DNA from: Lactococcus sp. S-13
GTDB taxonomy: Bacteria > Bacillota > Bacilli > Lactobacillales > Streptococcaceae
Assembly (NCBI RefSeq): GCF_004210295.1
Contig: NZ_SDAK01000001.1
Span: 1,240,001 to 1,304,000, forward strand
Reading direction: 5' to 3'
DNA: 64,000 nucleotides
The position numbers and the translations under genes were made by a program. The notes beneath the pieces were generated by a model, which saw only the letters and a list, made by a program, of their open reading frames with translations, was not told the DNA's origin and did not search any database. How positions within the stretch are numbered: the first letter of the stretch is position 1; each line of letters opens with the position of its first letter. Below, piece by piece: positions 9,793-18,221 of the stretch.

Positions 9793-10075
9793 AAAAAAAC
9801 GATTTTTCGCAAAGGACGAAAAATCGTGGTACCACCTTTATTTTTTCTATCAATCTTGTTAAATTGATAGAAACTCTAAACACGTAACGGGTGCGGCGCT
9901 TAAACTTACTGTAAGTTCAGTCTAAGATTTCTCCCAAATTGCTGACGTCATTGATTTTCAATTTTCGTCAGTAATTTGGGAACTTCCATCAGCTGATAAC
10001 AAGAAAAAACAGGGAATGCGAGTCTTCCATCACCACTCGCTTGCTTGGATTATCTTTTTTTCTTGTGTTGGTCTA
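9793..10075 (-). promoter_or_regulatory. T-box leader of ileS
   Basis: The minus strand carries the T-box core GGTGGTACCACG (9826-9837). It is followed by a terminator whose arms CGATTTTTCG / CGAAAAATCG enclose TCCTTTG and end in seven T. The core overlaps the 5' terminator arm, so uncharged tRNA-Ile would favour the antiterminator. Stem I lies near 9990-10070. A candidate specifier codon AUC sits at 9995-9997 (minus strand). The choice of AUC is inferred from the target gene. Confidence 0.92.
9933..9980 (-). repeat. Repeat-family hairpin inside the ileS T-box
   Basis: CCCAAATTGCTGACG pairs with CGTCAGTAATTTGGG, 14 of 15 positions, around an 18-nt loop. The CTGACG/CGTCAG ends are the core of the intergenic repeat family. 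It lies between Stem I and the antiterminator. Confidence 0.8.
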
Positions 10076-10080
10076 ATGAA

Positions 10081-11004
10081 TTAGTTTTTCAATTCGCTCA
10101 AATCAATCGTTTCTTGATTATCCATTGAGTTTGAAACTTCTGGCTCTTGGGATGTCAGCTCTGGAAACTCTTCGTAAGTTGCTTGTGAATCCGTTGATGT
10201 TTGCGTCAGTGAATTTTCTGCGTCTTGTGTTGCTTCAACTGGCGTTTCAACAGTTTCGTCAGCATTTTCGGCATCAGTCAGAGCTTCTTGCCCTTTTGGT
10301 GCTTCAGCTTCTGACACTTCTTCGGTCTCCTTGACTTCTTCAGTTGCATTAGCAACATCTTCATCCGTCAATGGCGTAATTGCTTGCGTTTTTGCTAACG
10401 TTTCTTCAGCACTTTCCAAGTGTTCCTCAATGATTGATTGAAGTTTTTCTTCTGGATTTACTGCATAATCACGCGTTGGACGGAAAATTTCTGCCCAATC
10501 ATCCGATTGCATTGAAGCCAGTTGGTTTTCCACAACCGAAGTCATCCGTTGGTGATAAAGACGCATTTTACGTTTCAAATCATCTGTATCACGAACCAAC
10601 TTACGCGCGTCATCTGAAGCAGCATTCAAAATAAACCCAGCTTCTTTTTTCGCTGCTTCAATAATTAGCGCACTTTTTCTTCCAGCATTTGCAATGATTT
10701 CACTCGATTCTTTTTCAGAATTGATTTTCATCTTGTCTGCTTCGCCTTTAGCTTGCTCTCGAAGATTGTCAGCAGCATCTTGCGCTACAACGATCGATTT
10801 ATTGAGTGAATCTTTCATGTCGTCAAAGTATTTCACGCGTTCGCGCAATGATTTCAACTCACGTTCTTGATCTTTAATGGTTTGAGCAAACTCGTCGTAA
10901 TCTCGAACGACAATATCCAAAAACTCATCGACCTCATGCTTACTAAATCCACGAAATTGTGGATTGAAGCTCTTGTTTTGAACATCCAGACTGTTTAATG
11001 TCAT
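10081..11004 (-). CDS. divIVA: Cell division initiation protein DivIVA
   Basis: This protein of about 307 residues is a membrane-curvature-sensing coiled coil that organises division and pole growth. The N-terminal lipid-binding domain begins MTLNSLDVQNKSFNPQFRGF. A long coiled coil spans about 40-190, and an acidic, low-complexity tail follows (many Glu, Thr, Ala). Two ATG codons are adjacent. The second (11004) is chosen because AGGAGG is 5 nt from it and only 2 nt from the first. The tail-coding DNA contains a copy of the CGTCAGCATTTTC repeat core near 10257. Confidence 0.95.
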   Translation of the reverse strand: MTLNSLDVQNKSFNPQFRGFSKHEVDEFLDIVVRDYDEFAQTIKDQERELKSLRERVKYFDDMKDSLNKSIVVAQDAADNLREQAKGEADKMKINSEKESSEIIANAGRKSALIIEAAKKEAGFILNAASDDARKLVRDTDDLKRKMRLYHQRMTSVVENQLASMQSDDWAEIFRPTRDYAVNPEEKLQSIIEEHLESAEETLAKTQAITPLTDEDVANATEEVKETEEVSEAEAPKGQEALTDAENADETVETPVEATQDAENSLTQTSTDSQATYEEFPELTSQEPEVSNSMDNQETIDLSELKN

Positions 11005-11065
11005 CATCCCCTCCTCAGTTTATTCTATTAAACTCTAACTTAATTTTAGTTAAAATTATTCCCAT

Positions 11066-11857
11066 TTATCTTTTATGATTTTTAATGATCTCGAGTTCAA
11101 CCTTCTGTTTTCCTTTTTTCGTCAGCCCCAAAACTTTAGAAATTTTGATTCTTCCAAAGCCACGAACACTGATTAAATCGCCAATTCCAACAGAAATATT
11201 TTTCTTATCAATTTCGAGATAATTTATTTTTATCTTATTTGATTCTAACATATTTGCCGCAATATTGCGAGAAACTTTGAAAGCGACTGCAATAATTTTA
11301 TCAATCCGTAAGTTATCCACAAGAACAACTTCACTGACGGATTGATTTGGGGCAGAATTTAATTCCGTCAGTGAAATCTCTCGAATTTTGACGGCTGCTC
11401 GTCCCACTTTTTCAATCGCTTTAAAAATTTCAACGACGTGTTTGCTGACGAAAATTTGAACCTTATCTGCGGCAACAATAATATCACCCACTTCTTGCCG
11501 TTTTAAGCCCGTTTGCCCTAGAAAAGTTCCTAGAACTTGCGCATGAGAAATCTGCACGAACTTAGAGGCATAAGACATTTCGAGCAGTGCTAAATCAAAA
11601 TCTTCTGCATCAAAACGATAAAATTCTGGTGCCAGTATGACTTTAGCTTGCTCCATCTCTCCCAACAATTGACTTGAGAAAAGTTGAACCTTTCTTTTAT
11701 TCGCTAAAGTTTGCAAAATTTCCAACTCACGCGGATTCAGAAAAGAAGTGCTAATCACCGCATAAGAATCTTCCACTCGATTCAGCCACTCTAAGCAGCG
11801 ATCAATAAATCGCCGTTCATCTGCCTGAAAATGCTGATAAATATTTTCTTCGTTCAA
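11066..11857 (-). CDS. ylmH: YlmH, S4-domain RNA-binding protein
   Basis: This 263-residue protein has a C-terminal S4 RNA-binding domain (about 185-250) after an alpha/beta N-terminal region. In Firmicutes YlmH is encoded beside divIVA and has been linked to ribosome rescue. The start is TTG, overlapping the yggT stop codon (TTGA), with GGAA 9 nt upstream. DNA encoding the interdomain linker (11330-11375) holds an 11-bp perfect inverted repeat that includes the intergenic repeat core. Confidence 0.9.
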   Translation of the reverse strand: MNEENIYQHFQADERRFIDRCLEWLNRVEDSYAVISTSFLNPRELEILQTLANKRKVQLFSSQLLGEMEQAKVILAPEFYRFDAEDFDLALLEMSYASKFVQISHAQVLGTFLGQTGLKRQEVGDIIVAADKVQIFVSKHVVEIFKAIEKVGRAAVKIREISLTELNSAPNQSVSEVVLVDNLRIDKIIAVAFKVSRNIAANMLESNKIKINYLEIDKKNISVGIGDLISVRGFGRIKISKVLGLTKKGKQKVELEIIKNHKR

Positions 11858-12129
11858 AACAAAATTCCATTAACCACAATCATGATAAAACGTTGAATAA
11901 ATTGTAGAACAATCACAGCCACCAAAATGGAAAAATCTAAACCAGCAAAACTCAAAGGAAGATTTTCAAAAAGGCTTAAATAAGGACGAGAAATTTTGAT
12001 AATAAAACGACCGAACCAAGTCCCATAAAGACTTGGAATCCAGCTCATCAAGGCATAAATGACTAAGACAATGGAATAGGCATCTATCAAACGTAGAAGC
12101 CAGTTTACTATTGTAATCGTTATAATCAT
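11854..12129 (-). CDS. yggT: YggT family membrane protein (YlmG)
   Basis: This 91-residue protein has two hydrophobic segments (about 5-28 and 62-88) separated by a loop containing PYLSLFENLPL, typical of YggT. It is a membrane protein of the division cluster with no settled biochemical role. Its start overlaps the sepF stop (TAATG) and its stop overlaps the ylmH start, so the three genes are translationally coupled. Confidence 0.9.
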   Translation of the reverse strand: MIITITIVNWLLRLIDAYSIVLVIYALMSWIPSLYGTWFGRFIIKISRPYLSLFENLPLSFAGLDFSILVAVIVLQFIQRFIMIVVNGILF

Positions 12130-12740
12130 TAGTAGATATCGTAACTTTCAAAATTTTGACCAGCTAAGATAGACATTTCTTTCGCTGCATCGACTGTAAT
12201 ATTTGCAGGAGTCATCAAGAAAATTTGTCCCCCCACATTTTGAATATCACCATCAAGAGTAAAGACCACACCCGTCATAAAATCAATGGAGCGACGTGCT
12301 TGGGCGTCACCCATAAATTTAAAGTTAACCAAAACACATTCGCCATTTTTAACGATACGTGCTGATTCCATGATGTCTGCATAGGCCCGTGGTTCTTTAA
12401 TTGCAATAGTAGATACCGCTTGCGCCAAAGTTTGGTTTTGGGAAACGGTTTGTTGTTGTACGATTTTTTCAGGCATAGGTTTTGAGAAATTCTGAGCAAA
12501 ACGCTTTTGTGGCGCTGCTTGTGTTTGTTTTTGCGTTTGTGTTTGAGTTTGTAATCTTGAAGCCGCCGCTTCCTGACGTGCCGTATAATCAGGCTGTCCT
12601 GCTTTTTCCTCAACCGTTGGTTTAGGGCTGGCTACGACTGTTGGTCTTGGTTCTTGCGCAGGGCGTGCTGGTTCATCAAAATCTTCATCATCCTCTGCTA
12701 AATAACCACGTAGGGTATTCATCAGATCTTTAAATGCCAT
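12129..12740 (-). CDS. sepF: Cell division protein SepF
   Basis: This 203-residue protein tethers FtsZ filaments to the membrane. An N-terminal amphipathic stretch (MAFKDLMNTLRGYL) is followed by a Pro/Gln/Thr-rich disordered linker at about 25-110. The C-terminal SepF domain contains RRSIDFMTGVVFTLDGDIQN and FLMTPANI. The GGAGGAAAAT RBS precedes the ATG. It sits between ylmE and yggT as in streptococci. Confidence 0.96.
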   Translation of the reverse strand: MAFKDLMNTLRGYLAEDDEDFDEPARPAQEPRPTVVASPKPTVEEKAGQPDYTARQEAAASRLQTQTQTQKQTQAAPQKRFAQNFSKPMPEKIVQQQTVSQNQTLAQAVSTIAIKEPRAYADIMESARIVKNGECVLVNFKFMGDAQARRSIDFMTGVVFTLDGDIQNVGGQIFLMTPANITVDAAKEMSILAGQNFESYDIY

Positions 12741-12769
12741 ATTTTCCTCCGTTGTTTACTTTATCTGTC

Positions 12770-13447
12770 TCACAAGTTTTTGAAAAATTCCGTTCCTATC
12801 CGAACGAAACTTGCCCCATTTTTAATGGCAGCCTCATAATCTCGACTCATTCCCATACTCAATTCAGTACAAGGAATTTGTGGAAGATTCATTTCAGATA
12901 TTTCAACTTGCAATTTTTTCATTCTTCCAAAAATGTCATTACACTCGTCTTCAGTTGCATCAAACGGAGCCATTGTCATTAAACCAACAATCTCAATATT
13001 TTCTAGTTTGGATAATTCAGGCAAGATGCCCAAAAGTTCATTTACTGAAAAGCCATGTTTACTTTCTTCACCAGAAATATTAACTTCAACAAAACATTTG
13101 ATTTGGTGCTCCGCACGTTTACTAATTTCTTGAGCAAGCTTCATAGAGTCTAGCGCATGAAAGTAGTCAACAAAATTGATTACACTTTTGACTTTTCGTC
13201 TTTGCAAATTACCAATCAAATGCCAAGTAACCTTATAATCTTTTAAAGCTTCATATTTTTCAAGAAAGAGCTCTGTTCGATTTTCAGCGAGGTGTGAAAT
13301 TCCATTTTCTAAAACTTCACGAGCTAGCTCGGCTTTGACATACTTAGTAACCGCAATGACTGAAACTGACTGATTAGAATAAGAAGACGCAGCTTTTGCC
13401 GCATCTACGTTACTCAATATTTTATCAACATTTTCTTTAATCGTCAT
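12770..13447 (-). CDS. ylmE: YggS/YlmE family PLP homeostasis protein
   Basis: This 225-residue single-domain TIM-barrel protein binds PLP and helps control PLP and amino-acid pools. The PLP lysine is in VIAVTKYVK near residue 35. HLIGNLQRRK and the C-terminal LSMGMSRDYEAAI with VRIG are diagnostic. It starts 7 nt after the ftsZ stop codon with no clear RBS, which suggests translational coupling to ftsZ. Confidence 0.94.
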   Translation of the reverse strand: MTIKENVDKILSNVDAAKAASSYSNQSVSVIAVTKYVKAELAREVLENGISHLAENRTELFLEKYEALKDYKVTWHLIGNLQRRKVKSVINFVDYFHALDSMKLAQEISKRAEHQIKCFVEVNISGEESKHGFSVNELLGILPELSKLENIEIVGLMTMAPFDATEDECNDIFGRMKKLQVEISEMNLPQIPCTELSMGMSRDYEAAIKNGASFVRIGTEFFKNL

Positions 13448-13454
13448 TGATCAA

Positions 13455-14696
13455 TTATTTACGGAGGAATGGTGGGGTATCAAGATCTTCATCAGAAGTA
13501 GGAATGCCTCCAAAACTTGTTACTGATGACGTATCACGTGTGTTATTTACGCTTTGACGTGGTGAAGCATCACGACGGATATCCCAATCTCCAAATGCAG
13601 AATTTCCTTGTTGTTGATTTTGTGGAGCAGCTTGTTGTTGAACTGGGCGGCTCGCTGGAGTGTGTTGCATATTGGCATTGTGTGTCAAGTTAGGTTGACG
13701 ACGTGTTTCTGCTTGGAAACCAAGGGCTTCATCAGCTGTTTCTTTCGCTACACCTGTTGCAACAACTGTAACACGAATTTCGTCTTTCAAGTTTGGATCA
13801 ATTGCTGTACCCAACATAATGTTGACATCGTTACCAGCCGCTTGAATCACGATTTCAGAAGCATCTTGTGCTTCAATCAAGCTCATGTCCATGCCACCTG
13901 TAACGTTCAAGAGGACATTTTCAGCACCTTCAATGGTTGTTTCCAAAAGTGGTGAGTAAATCGCTTTGCGTGTTGCTTCGATGACACGTTCTTCACCAGT
14001 AGCAACACCGATACCCATAAGAGCATCACCTTTGTTTTCCATTACAGTTTTCACATCGGCGAAGTCCAAGTTAATCATACCAGGGTTGGTAATCAAGTCT
14101 GTAACCCCTTGAACACCTTGACGCAAAACATTATCCGCTTCGCGTAAAGCTTCTGTCAATGGTGTTTTCTTGTCAACAATCTCAAGCAAGTTATTGTTTG
14201 AGATAATCAACAAGGTATCAACGTTTGCACGCAGCGCTTCGATACCTTCTGTCGCAAAGTATGAACGTTTTGAACCTTCAAAACCAAATGGACGAGTGAC
14301 AACACCAACAGTCAAAGCACCAATTTCTTTAGCGATTTGAGCAATGACTGGTGCAGCACCTGTACCAGTTCCGCCACCCATACCAGCTGTGATGAAAATC
14401 ATGTCTGAGCCTTCAAGTGCTTGTGATACTGTTTCAGCTGATTCTTCGGCTGCACGTTTACCAACTTCAGGTTGAGCACCAGCACCTAGGCCGCGTGTTA
14501 ATTTTGGCCCAAGCTGGATTACTGTGTCTGCTTTTGAGCTGCGCAAGGCTTGCACATCTGTGTTGGCAGCGATAAATTCAACGCCTGAAACACCTTCTTC
14601 AATCATGCGGTTAATCGCGTTACCACCGCCACCGCCGACACCGATAACTTTAATAACAGCACCCGTTGTTAAGTCTGTATCAAATGAAAATTCCAT
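13455..14696 (-). CDS. ftsZ: Cell division GTPase FtsZ
   Basis: This 413-residue tubulin homologue forms the Z ring. The glycine-rich GTP loop [12 protein letters not shown] is near residue 105, with [11 protein letters not shown] near 21 and the T7 loop DLDFAD-type segment near 208. A Gln/Asn-rich disordered linker (about 318-400) leads to the conserved C-terminal peptide [10 protein letters not shown], which binds FtsA and SepF. GGAG precedes the ATG. It lies 125 bp downstream of ftsA. Confidence 0.99.
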   Translation of the reverse strand: MEFSFDTDLTTGAVIKVIGVGGGGGNAINRMIEEGVSGVEFIAANTDVQALRSSKADTVIQLGPKLTRGLGAGAQPEVGKRAAEESAETVSQALEGSDMIFITAGMGGGTGTGAAPVIAQIAKEIGALTVGVVTRPFGFEGSKRSYFATEGIEALRANVDTLLIISNNNLLEIVDKKTPLTEALREADNVLRQGVQGVTDLITNPGMINLDFADVKTVMENKGDALMGIGVATGEERVIEATRKAIYSPLLETTIEGAENVLLNVTGGMDMSLIEAQDASEIVIQAAGNDVNIMLGTAIDPNLKDEIRVTVVATGVAKETADEALGFQAETRRQPNLTHNANMQHTPASRPVQQQAAPQNQQQGNSAFGDWDIRRDASPRQSVNNTRDTSSVTSFGGIPTSDEDLDTPPFLRK

Positions 14697-14821
14697 GTTT
14701 TATTTCTCCGTATTTTACTTTCAAAATTTAAAGTTTTTTACGAAAGCTCTAGTAGACTTCAACCAAAACTATTTTTGGCACTAGTTCTTGTAAAGCTTTC
14801 TTTTGAGTAATTTCTTAATGC

Positions 14822-16192
14822 TTAGTCGAAAAGGTTGCCAAAGAAACCTTTAGCACGGTCTAAAAGACCTTCTTTTTCTTCTTCAGCTTCTGCTGGTTTT
14901 TGAGCGACTACTGGACGAACCTGAGGTTCTGTGTAATAATCATTTTCAGCATTCACTGGTGCGCTTGCTTGAACAGGTACAGTTTGTACGGGTGCAACGT
15001 AAACTTCTTCAGGAGCACTATAAGTGTACTCTCCAGAAAAAGCTTGTGAAACTAAAACATCGATATCACTGCGTTGTCCAATGTAGCTCACAACACTAAT
15101 CACTTGAGCAAAAGCAGGATTGCGCAAGCCCATTTCGCCAGGGACAAACAAACGAGCATTCATTCCAAGAATCTTAGTTGCCAAATCAACAACACCTGGC
15201 ATTGCGGCTGTTCCACCGACTAAAATCACTCCACCAGGTACTTCAAATGAAGCACCAGCTTCCAAATCTTGACGTACTCGAGTAAAAATTTGAGTCATTC
15301 GTGCTTCGATGATTTGTGAAAGGTAGTATTCTGTGACTTGGTCAGCTTCTTCTTTGCCGACAACTTCAACAAGGAAGTATTCATCTTGACTTGCCCGTTC
15401 GGTACTTGCTTCACCATAGTTGACTTTCAAATCTTCTGCTGCTGAAACAGATGTATTCAGCACTGTTGAAATATCTTTGGTGATGTAATCGCCACCTTCA
15501 GGACTAGTGTGTGTAAACTTCAGTGCTTGTTCTTTGACAGCACTAACTGTTGTTTGACCTGCACCGAGATCCACCATGATTGTTCCAAATTCGCGTTCAC
15601 CTTCGGTGAGCACGTATTGGGCCATTGCCAAAGGAGCAATAACAATATTTTCAGCAATCAATCCTGCACGTTCAACGACTTTACGAATGTTATGGACTAA
15701 AGTTTTTGGTCCTGTATAGACAACGCCATGGATTTCTAAGCGTACGCCAAACATTCCGCGTGGATCAGAAATTCCTGTAAAGCCATCCACGGTAAATTCT
15801 TTTGTTTCGACAGCGATGATTTCACGTTCGGGTACAATCCCACGCATCAACGCATTTTGAACGACTTGAAGAACGTCGTTGTCTGTAATTTCTTTTGTTT
15901 CACTAACAATCGGAACCATGCCTTGACAAGGTTCGATTTCAAGAGAGTTTGCTGGAATGCTCACGTTGATACGATCAATCGTGATTCCTGCGCGCTCTTC
16001 AGCAGCGTTAATCGCTTTGCGTAAAGCTTGCGCTACTTTCTCAATGTCAACAATAATTCCATTTTTTAAGCCGTCAGATTTTGCATTTCCAACGCCAATT
16101 ATATTCATTTCACCTGAAACGTACTCTGCAACAAGCACTTTAATCGTGTTTGTTCCAATATCTACGCCTGTATAAAGTCCACTTTTAGCCAT
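14822..16192 (-). CDS. ftsA: Cell division protein FtsA
   Basis: This 456-residue actin-like ATPase anchors FtsZ to the membrane. GVDIGTNTIKVLVAE (8-22) is the phosphate-1 motif, and GGTAAMPG near 342 belongs to the adenosine site. The C-terminus ends with an amphipathic helix (DRAKGFFGNLFD) that serves as membrane anchor, after a Pro/Glu-rich linker. AAAGGAG precedes the start. No ftsQ lies upstream; the preceding gene is degV, so the cluster has its own transcription start. Confidence 0.97.
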   Translation of the reverse strand: MAKSGLYTGVDIGTNTIKVLVAEYVSGEMNIIGVGNAKSDGLKNGIIVDIEKVAQALRKAINAAEERAGITIDRINVSIPANSLEIEPCQGMVPIVSETKEITDNDVLQVVQNALMRGIVPEREIIAVETKEFTVDGFTGISDPRGMFGVRLEIHGVVYTGPKTLVHNIRKVVERAGLIAENIVIAPLAMAQYVLTEGEREFGTIMVDLGAGQTTVSAVKEQALKFTHTSPEGGDYITKDISTVLNTSVSAAEDLKVNYGEASTERASQDEYFLVEVVGKEEADQVTEYYLSQIIEARMTQIFTRVRQDLEAGASFEVPGGVILVGGTAAMPGVVDLATKILGMNARLFVPGEMGLRNPAFAQVISVVSYIGQRSDIDVLVSQAFSGEYTYSAPEEVYVAPVQTVPVQASAPVNAENDYYTEPQVRPVVAQKPAEAEEEKEGLLDRAKGFFGNLFD

Positions 16193-16296
16193 AAAAGCGA
16201 CTCCTTTCTCTTACACATCACAATTCATTTTTTTTAATAATTTAGCAGAATGTATAGATAATTTTATACACAGATACATTCATTATATATTTTAAC

Positions 16297-16337
16297 ATAA
16301 AATCACAGTAAAACAAGAGTTTAGCTGTGATTTTATA
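16297..16337 (-). terminator. Hairpin downstream of degV, probable terminator
   Basis: AAAATCACAG pairs with CTGTGATTTT around a 16-nt loop. The following T tract is interrupted (TTTTATG), so termination may be partial. A TAAAAT -10-like element for ftsA follows immediately on the minus strand. Confidence 0.6.
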
Positions 16338-16349
16338 AGTTTTTTTCGT

Positions 16350-17219
16350 TTACTTCCTGTATTCTTTGGCAACAGAAAAAATTGCGATGGTTCCCTCGCC
16401 TGTGTGAGTTACAATCGTTGGACTGAGCGGACGGATGTCAACTGCAATCTGTGGGCTTTCTTCAAGAATTTGAGTTTTAATTTCTTGGGCTGTTTCGTCT
16501 GTTCCTGAGTAAGAAATAATTAAATGTGGGTAAGCGCTATCCATTTCGGTCAGAGTTTTTTCAATCATCTGATGAATGGCTTTTTTCTTGCCACGAACTT
16601 TTGTGACTTGGCGCAATTTTCCTTCAGGATCGACGTCTAATAAGGGCTTGATATTGGCCATTGTACCAACCAGAGCGACTGCTTTTGGAATCCGTCCACC
16701 TCGTGCTAAATGGTTCAAATCATCCACCATGAAACGGCTCTCCAAGCGTTGTATCAGCTCATTCAAAACTTTTAAACTTTCATCCAAGGTTTTTCCAGCG
16801 TCACGGAGTTTAACCATTTCCTCAACCAAAAAACCTTCGCCAGAGGCTGCAGCGAGTGTATCAACAACTGTAATTTCAGCTTCTGGAAGCTCTTCCAATA
16901 GCATTTCTCGAGCAATCACGGCAGATTGATAAGTGCCTGAAAGTCCTGACGAAAAAGCCAGATAAACCAACTCTTCATCTGCTAAAGCAAATTTTTTAAA
17001 CACTTCTAAAAATTGACCAGAGTTGACTTGTGAGGTTTGAACGGTTTGTCCTTTTTTGATTGCTTCAAGAAGAGTACTGTTGTCCAGCGCCTTCTCACCG
17101 ATGGTTTCATAGGTTTGATCCCCGATATTAACGGTCATGCCCAAGTGGGCGATGTGGTGTTCTTTAAGATAAGACTGGCTCAAGTCTGCGGTTGAGTCTG
17201 TCATAATTTGAAAAGTCAT
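16350..17219 (-). CDS. DegV family fatty-acid-binding protein
   Basis: This 289-residue cytosolic protein begins MTFQIMTDSTADLSQSY, with the DSTADL signature. It also carries QTSQVNSGQF, FSSGLSGTYQSA and the fatty-acyl-binding segment near GRIPKA. DegV/FakB proteins present fatty acids to the kinase FakA. Which acyl chain this copy binds cannot be told from sequence. AAGGAA precedes the ATG. Confidence 0.92.
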   Translation of the reverse strand: MTFQIMTDSTADLSQSYLKEHHIAHLGMTVNIGDQTYETIGEKALDNSTLLEAIKKGQTVQTSQVNSGQFLEVFKKFALADEELVYLAFSSGLSGTYQSAVIAREMLLEELPEAEITVVDTLAAASGEGFLVEEMVKLRDAGKTLDESLKVLNELIQRLESRFMVDDLNHLARGGRIPKAVALVGTMANIKPLLDVDPEGKLRQVTKVRGKKKAIHQMIEKTLTEMDSAYPHLIISYSGTDETAQEIKTQILEESPQIAVDIRPLSPTIVTHTGEGTIAIFSVAKEYRK

Positions 17220-17288
17220 TTAATTCCTTCCTCTTCCTCTGTCAGAGCTGACAGAAGCCCTTTTTACTGACAGTTTTTTTATTTTGCT

Positions 17289-17339
17289 AGAGAAATTACT
17301 GACGAAATGTTTCAAATGATTGACGTCAGCATTTTCTCT
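17289..17339. repeat. Full-length inverted copy of the intergenic repeat
   Basis: AGAGAAATTACTGACG (17289-17304) and CGTCAGCATTTTCTCT (17324-17339) form an imperfect inverted pair around a 19-nt centre. This is the most complete two-armed form of the family in the window. It lies between rlmB and degV. Confidence 0.85.
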
Positions 17340-17359
17340 GCTTTTTTGTCAAGATAATG

Positions 17360-18088
17360 TTAGTTCCGATTTCTAAAAATTTCGTACATCAAAATGCTGG
17401 CAGCGACCGATGCATTCAGGCTCTGAACGTGTCCTACCATTGGAATTGTAATCATCTCATCGACTTGCTTTTTGAGATTTTGTCCAATCCCGTGACCTTC
17501 GTTACCAATAATCAAAGCGACTTTTCCTGCTGTATTCCAGCTGCTGTAAGTCGTTCCATTCATGTCGGTACCAAAAATCCAGAATTGTGCTGCTTTAAGC
17601 TTGTCTACTGCTTGTGACAAATTGGTTACTCGCACAACTGGAACGTGTTGAAGCGCGCCAGTACTTGCTTTAACTGCTGTTGGTGTGATACCGACTGCCC
17701 GATGTTTCGGAATAATAATGGCATCAACTCCCGTTGCATCAGCCGTTCGTGCGATTGAACCCAGATTGTGGGGATCCGTCAGCTCGTCCAGAATCAAAAT
17801 TGTTGCTGTTTCCTTTGCTGACAAATCCGTCAGTAATTTGGTCAAATCAGCGTAAGCAAATTCGGCCACCCTCGCAAGAAAACCTTGGTGGACACCGTTT
17901 TCCGTCAGTTTATTAAGTTCTGTTTTTGGCGTCCAAGAAATATTAACTTTTTTAATTCGTGCAAGTTCTTTGATTTTTTCAACATTCTTGCCGCGCAAAT
18001 CTTCTTGAACATAAAGTTTGTTGACCAAGTTGCCGTTTAAGGCTTCTGTGACCGCGTGTAATCCGTAGATGATATCAGTATTTTCCAT
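17360..18088 (-). CDS. rlmB: 23S rRNA (guanosine-2'-O)-methyltransferase RlmB
   Basis: This 242-residue SpoU/TrmH (SPOUT) enzyme methylates 2'-O of a guanosine in 23S rRNA (G2251 in E. coli). The N-terminal substrate-binding domain begins YGLHAVTEAL. Knot motifs include LDELTDPHNLGSIARTADA near 103, IGNEGHGIG near 193 and IPMVGHVQSLNASVAASIL near 213. No Shine-Dalgarno is present. An extended -10 box ends 6 nt before the ATG, so a leaderless mRNA is predicted. Confidence 0.94.
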   Translation of the reverse strand: MENTDIIYGLHAVTEALNGNLVNKLYVQEDLRGKNVEKIKELARIKKVNISWTPKTELNKLTENGVHQGFLARVAEFAYADLTKLLTDLSAKETATILILDELTDPHNLGSIARTADATGVDAIIIPKHRAVGITPTAVKASTGALQHVPVVRVTNLSQAVDKLKAAQFWIFGTDMNGTTYSSWNTAGKVALIIGNEGHGIGQNLKKQVDEMITIPMVGHVQSLNASVAASILMYEIFRNRN

Positions 18089-18094
18089 GAAATC

Positions 18095-18103
18095 ATTATA
18101 TCA
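18095..18103 (-). promoter_or_regulatory. Extended -10 promoter of rlmB (leaderless start)
   Basis: On the minus strand TGATATAAT has a perfect -10 hexamer at 18095-18100, followed by GATTTC and then the ATG. The usual 6-7 nt distance puts +1 on the A of the start codon. No good -35 is visible. Confidence 0.7.
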
Positions 18104-18221
18104 TTTTTAGACAAAAAAACCTGAGTCTATTTCCAAGTTTTTTTGCTTATGTAAATCTGTTAAAAAATTATGTAAATGACATAATTTACTTTTAGAAGGA
18201 TTTTACATAATTTTTTTCGCC

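Noticed and set aside
17815-17910. Repeat cores in the rlmB coding sequence (CCGTCAG occurrences)
   Set aside because: These encode Leu-Thr-Asp and Leu-Thr-Glu codon runs and lack the second half of the core. Similar six-base matches occur in other coding regions.
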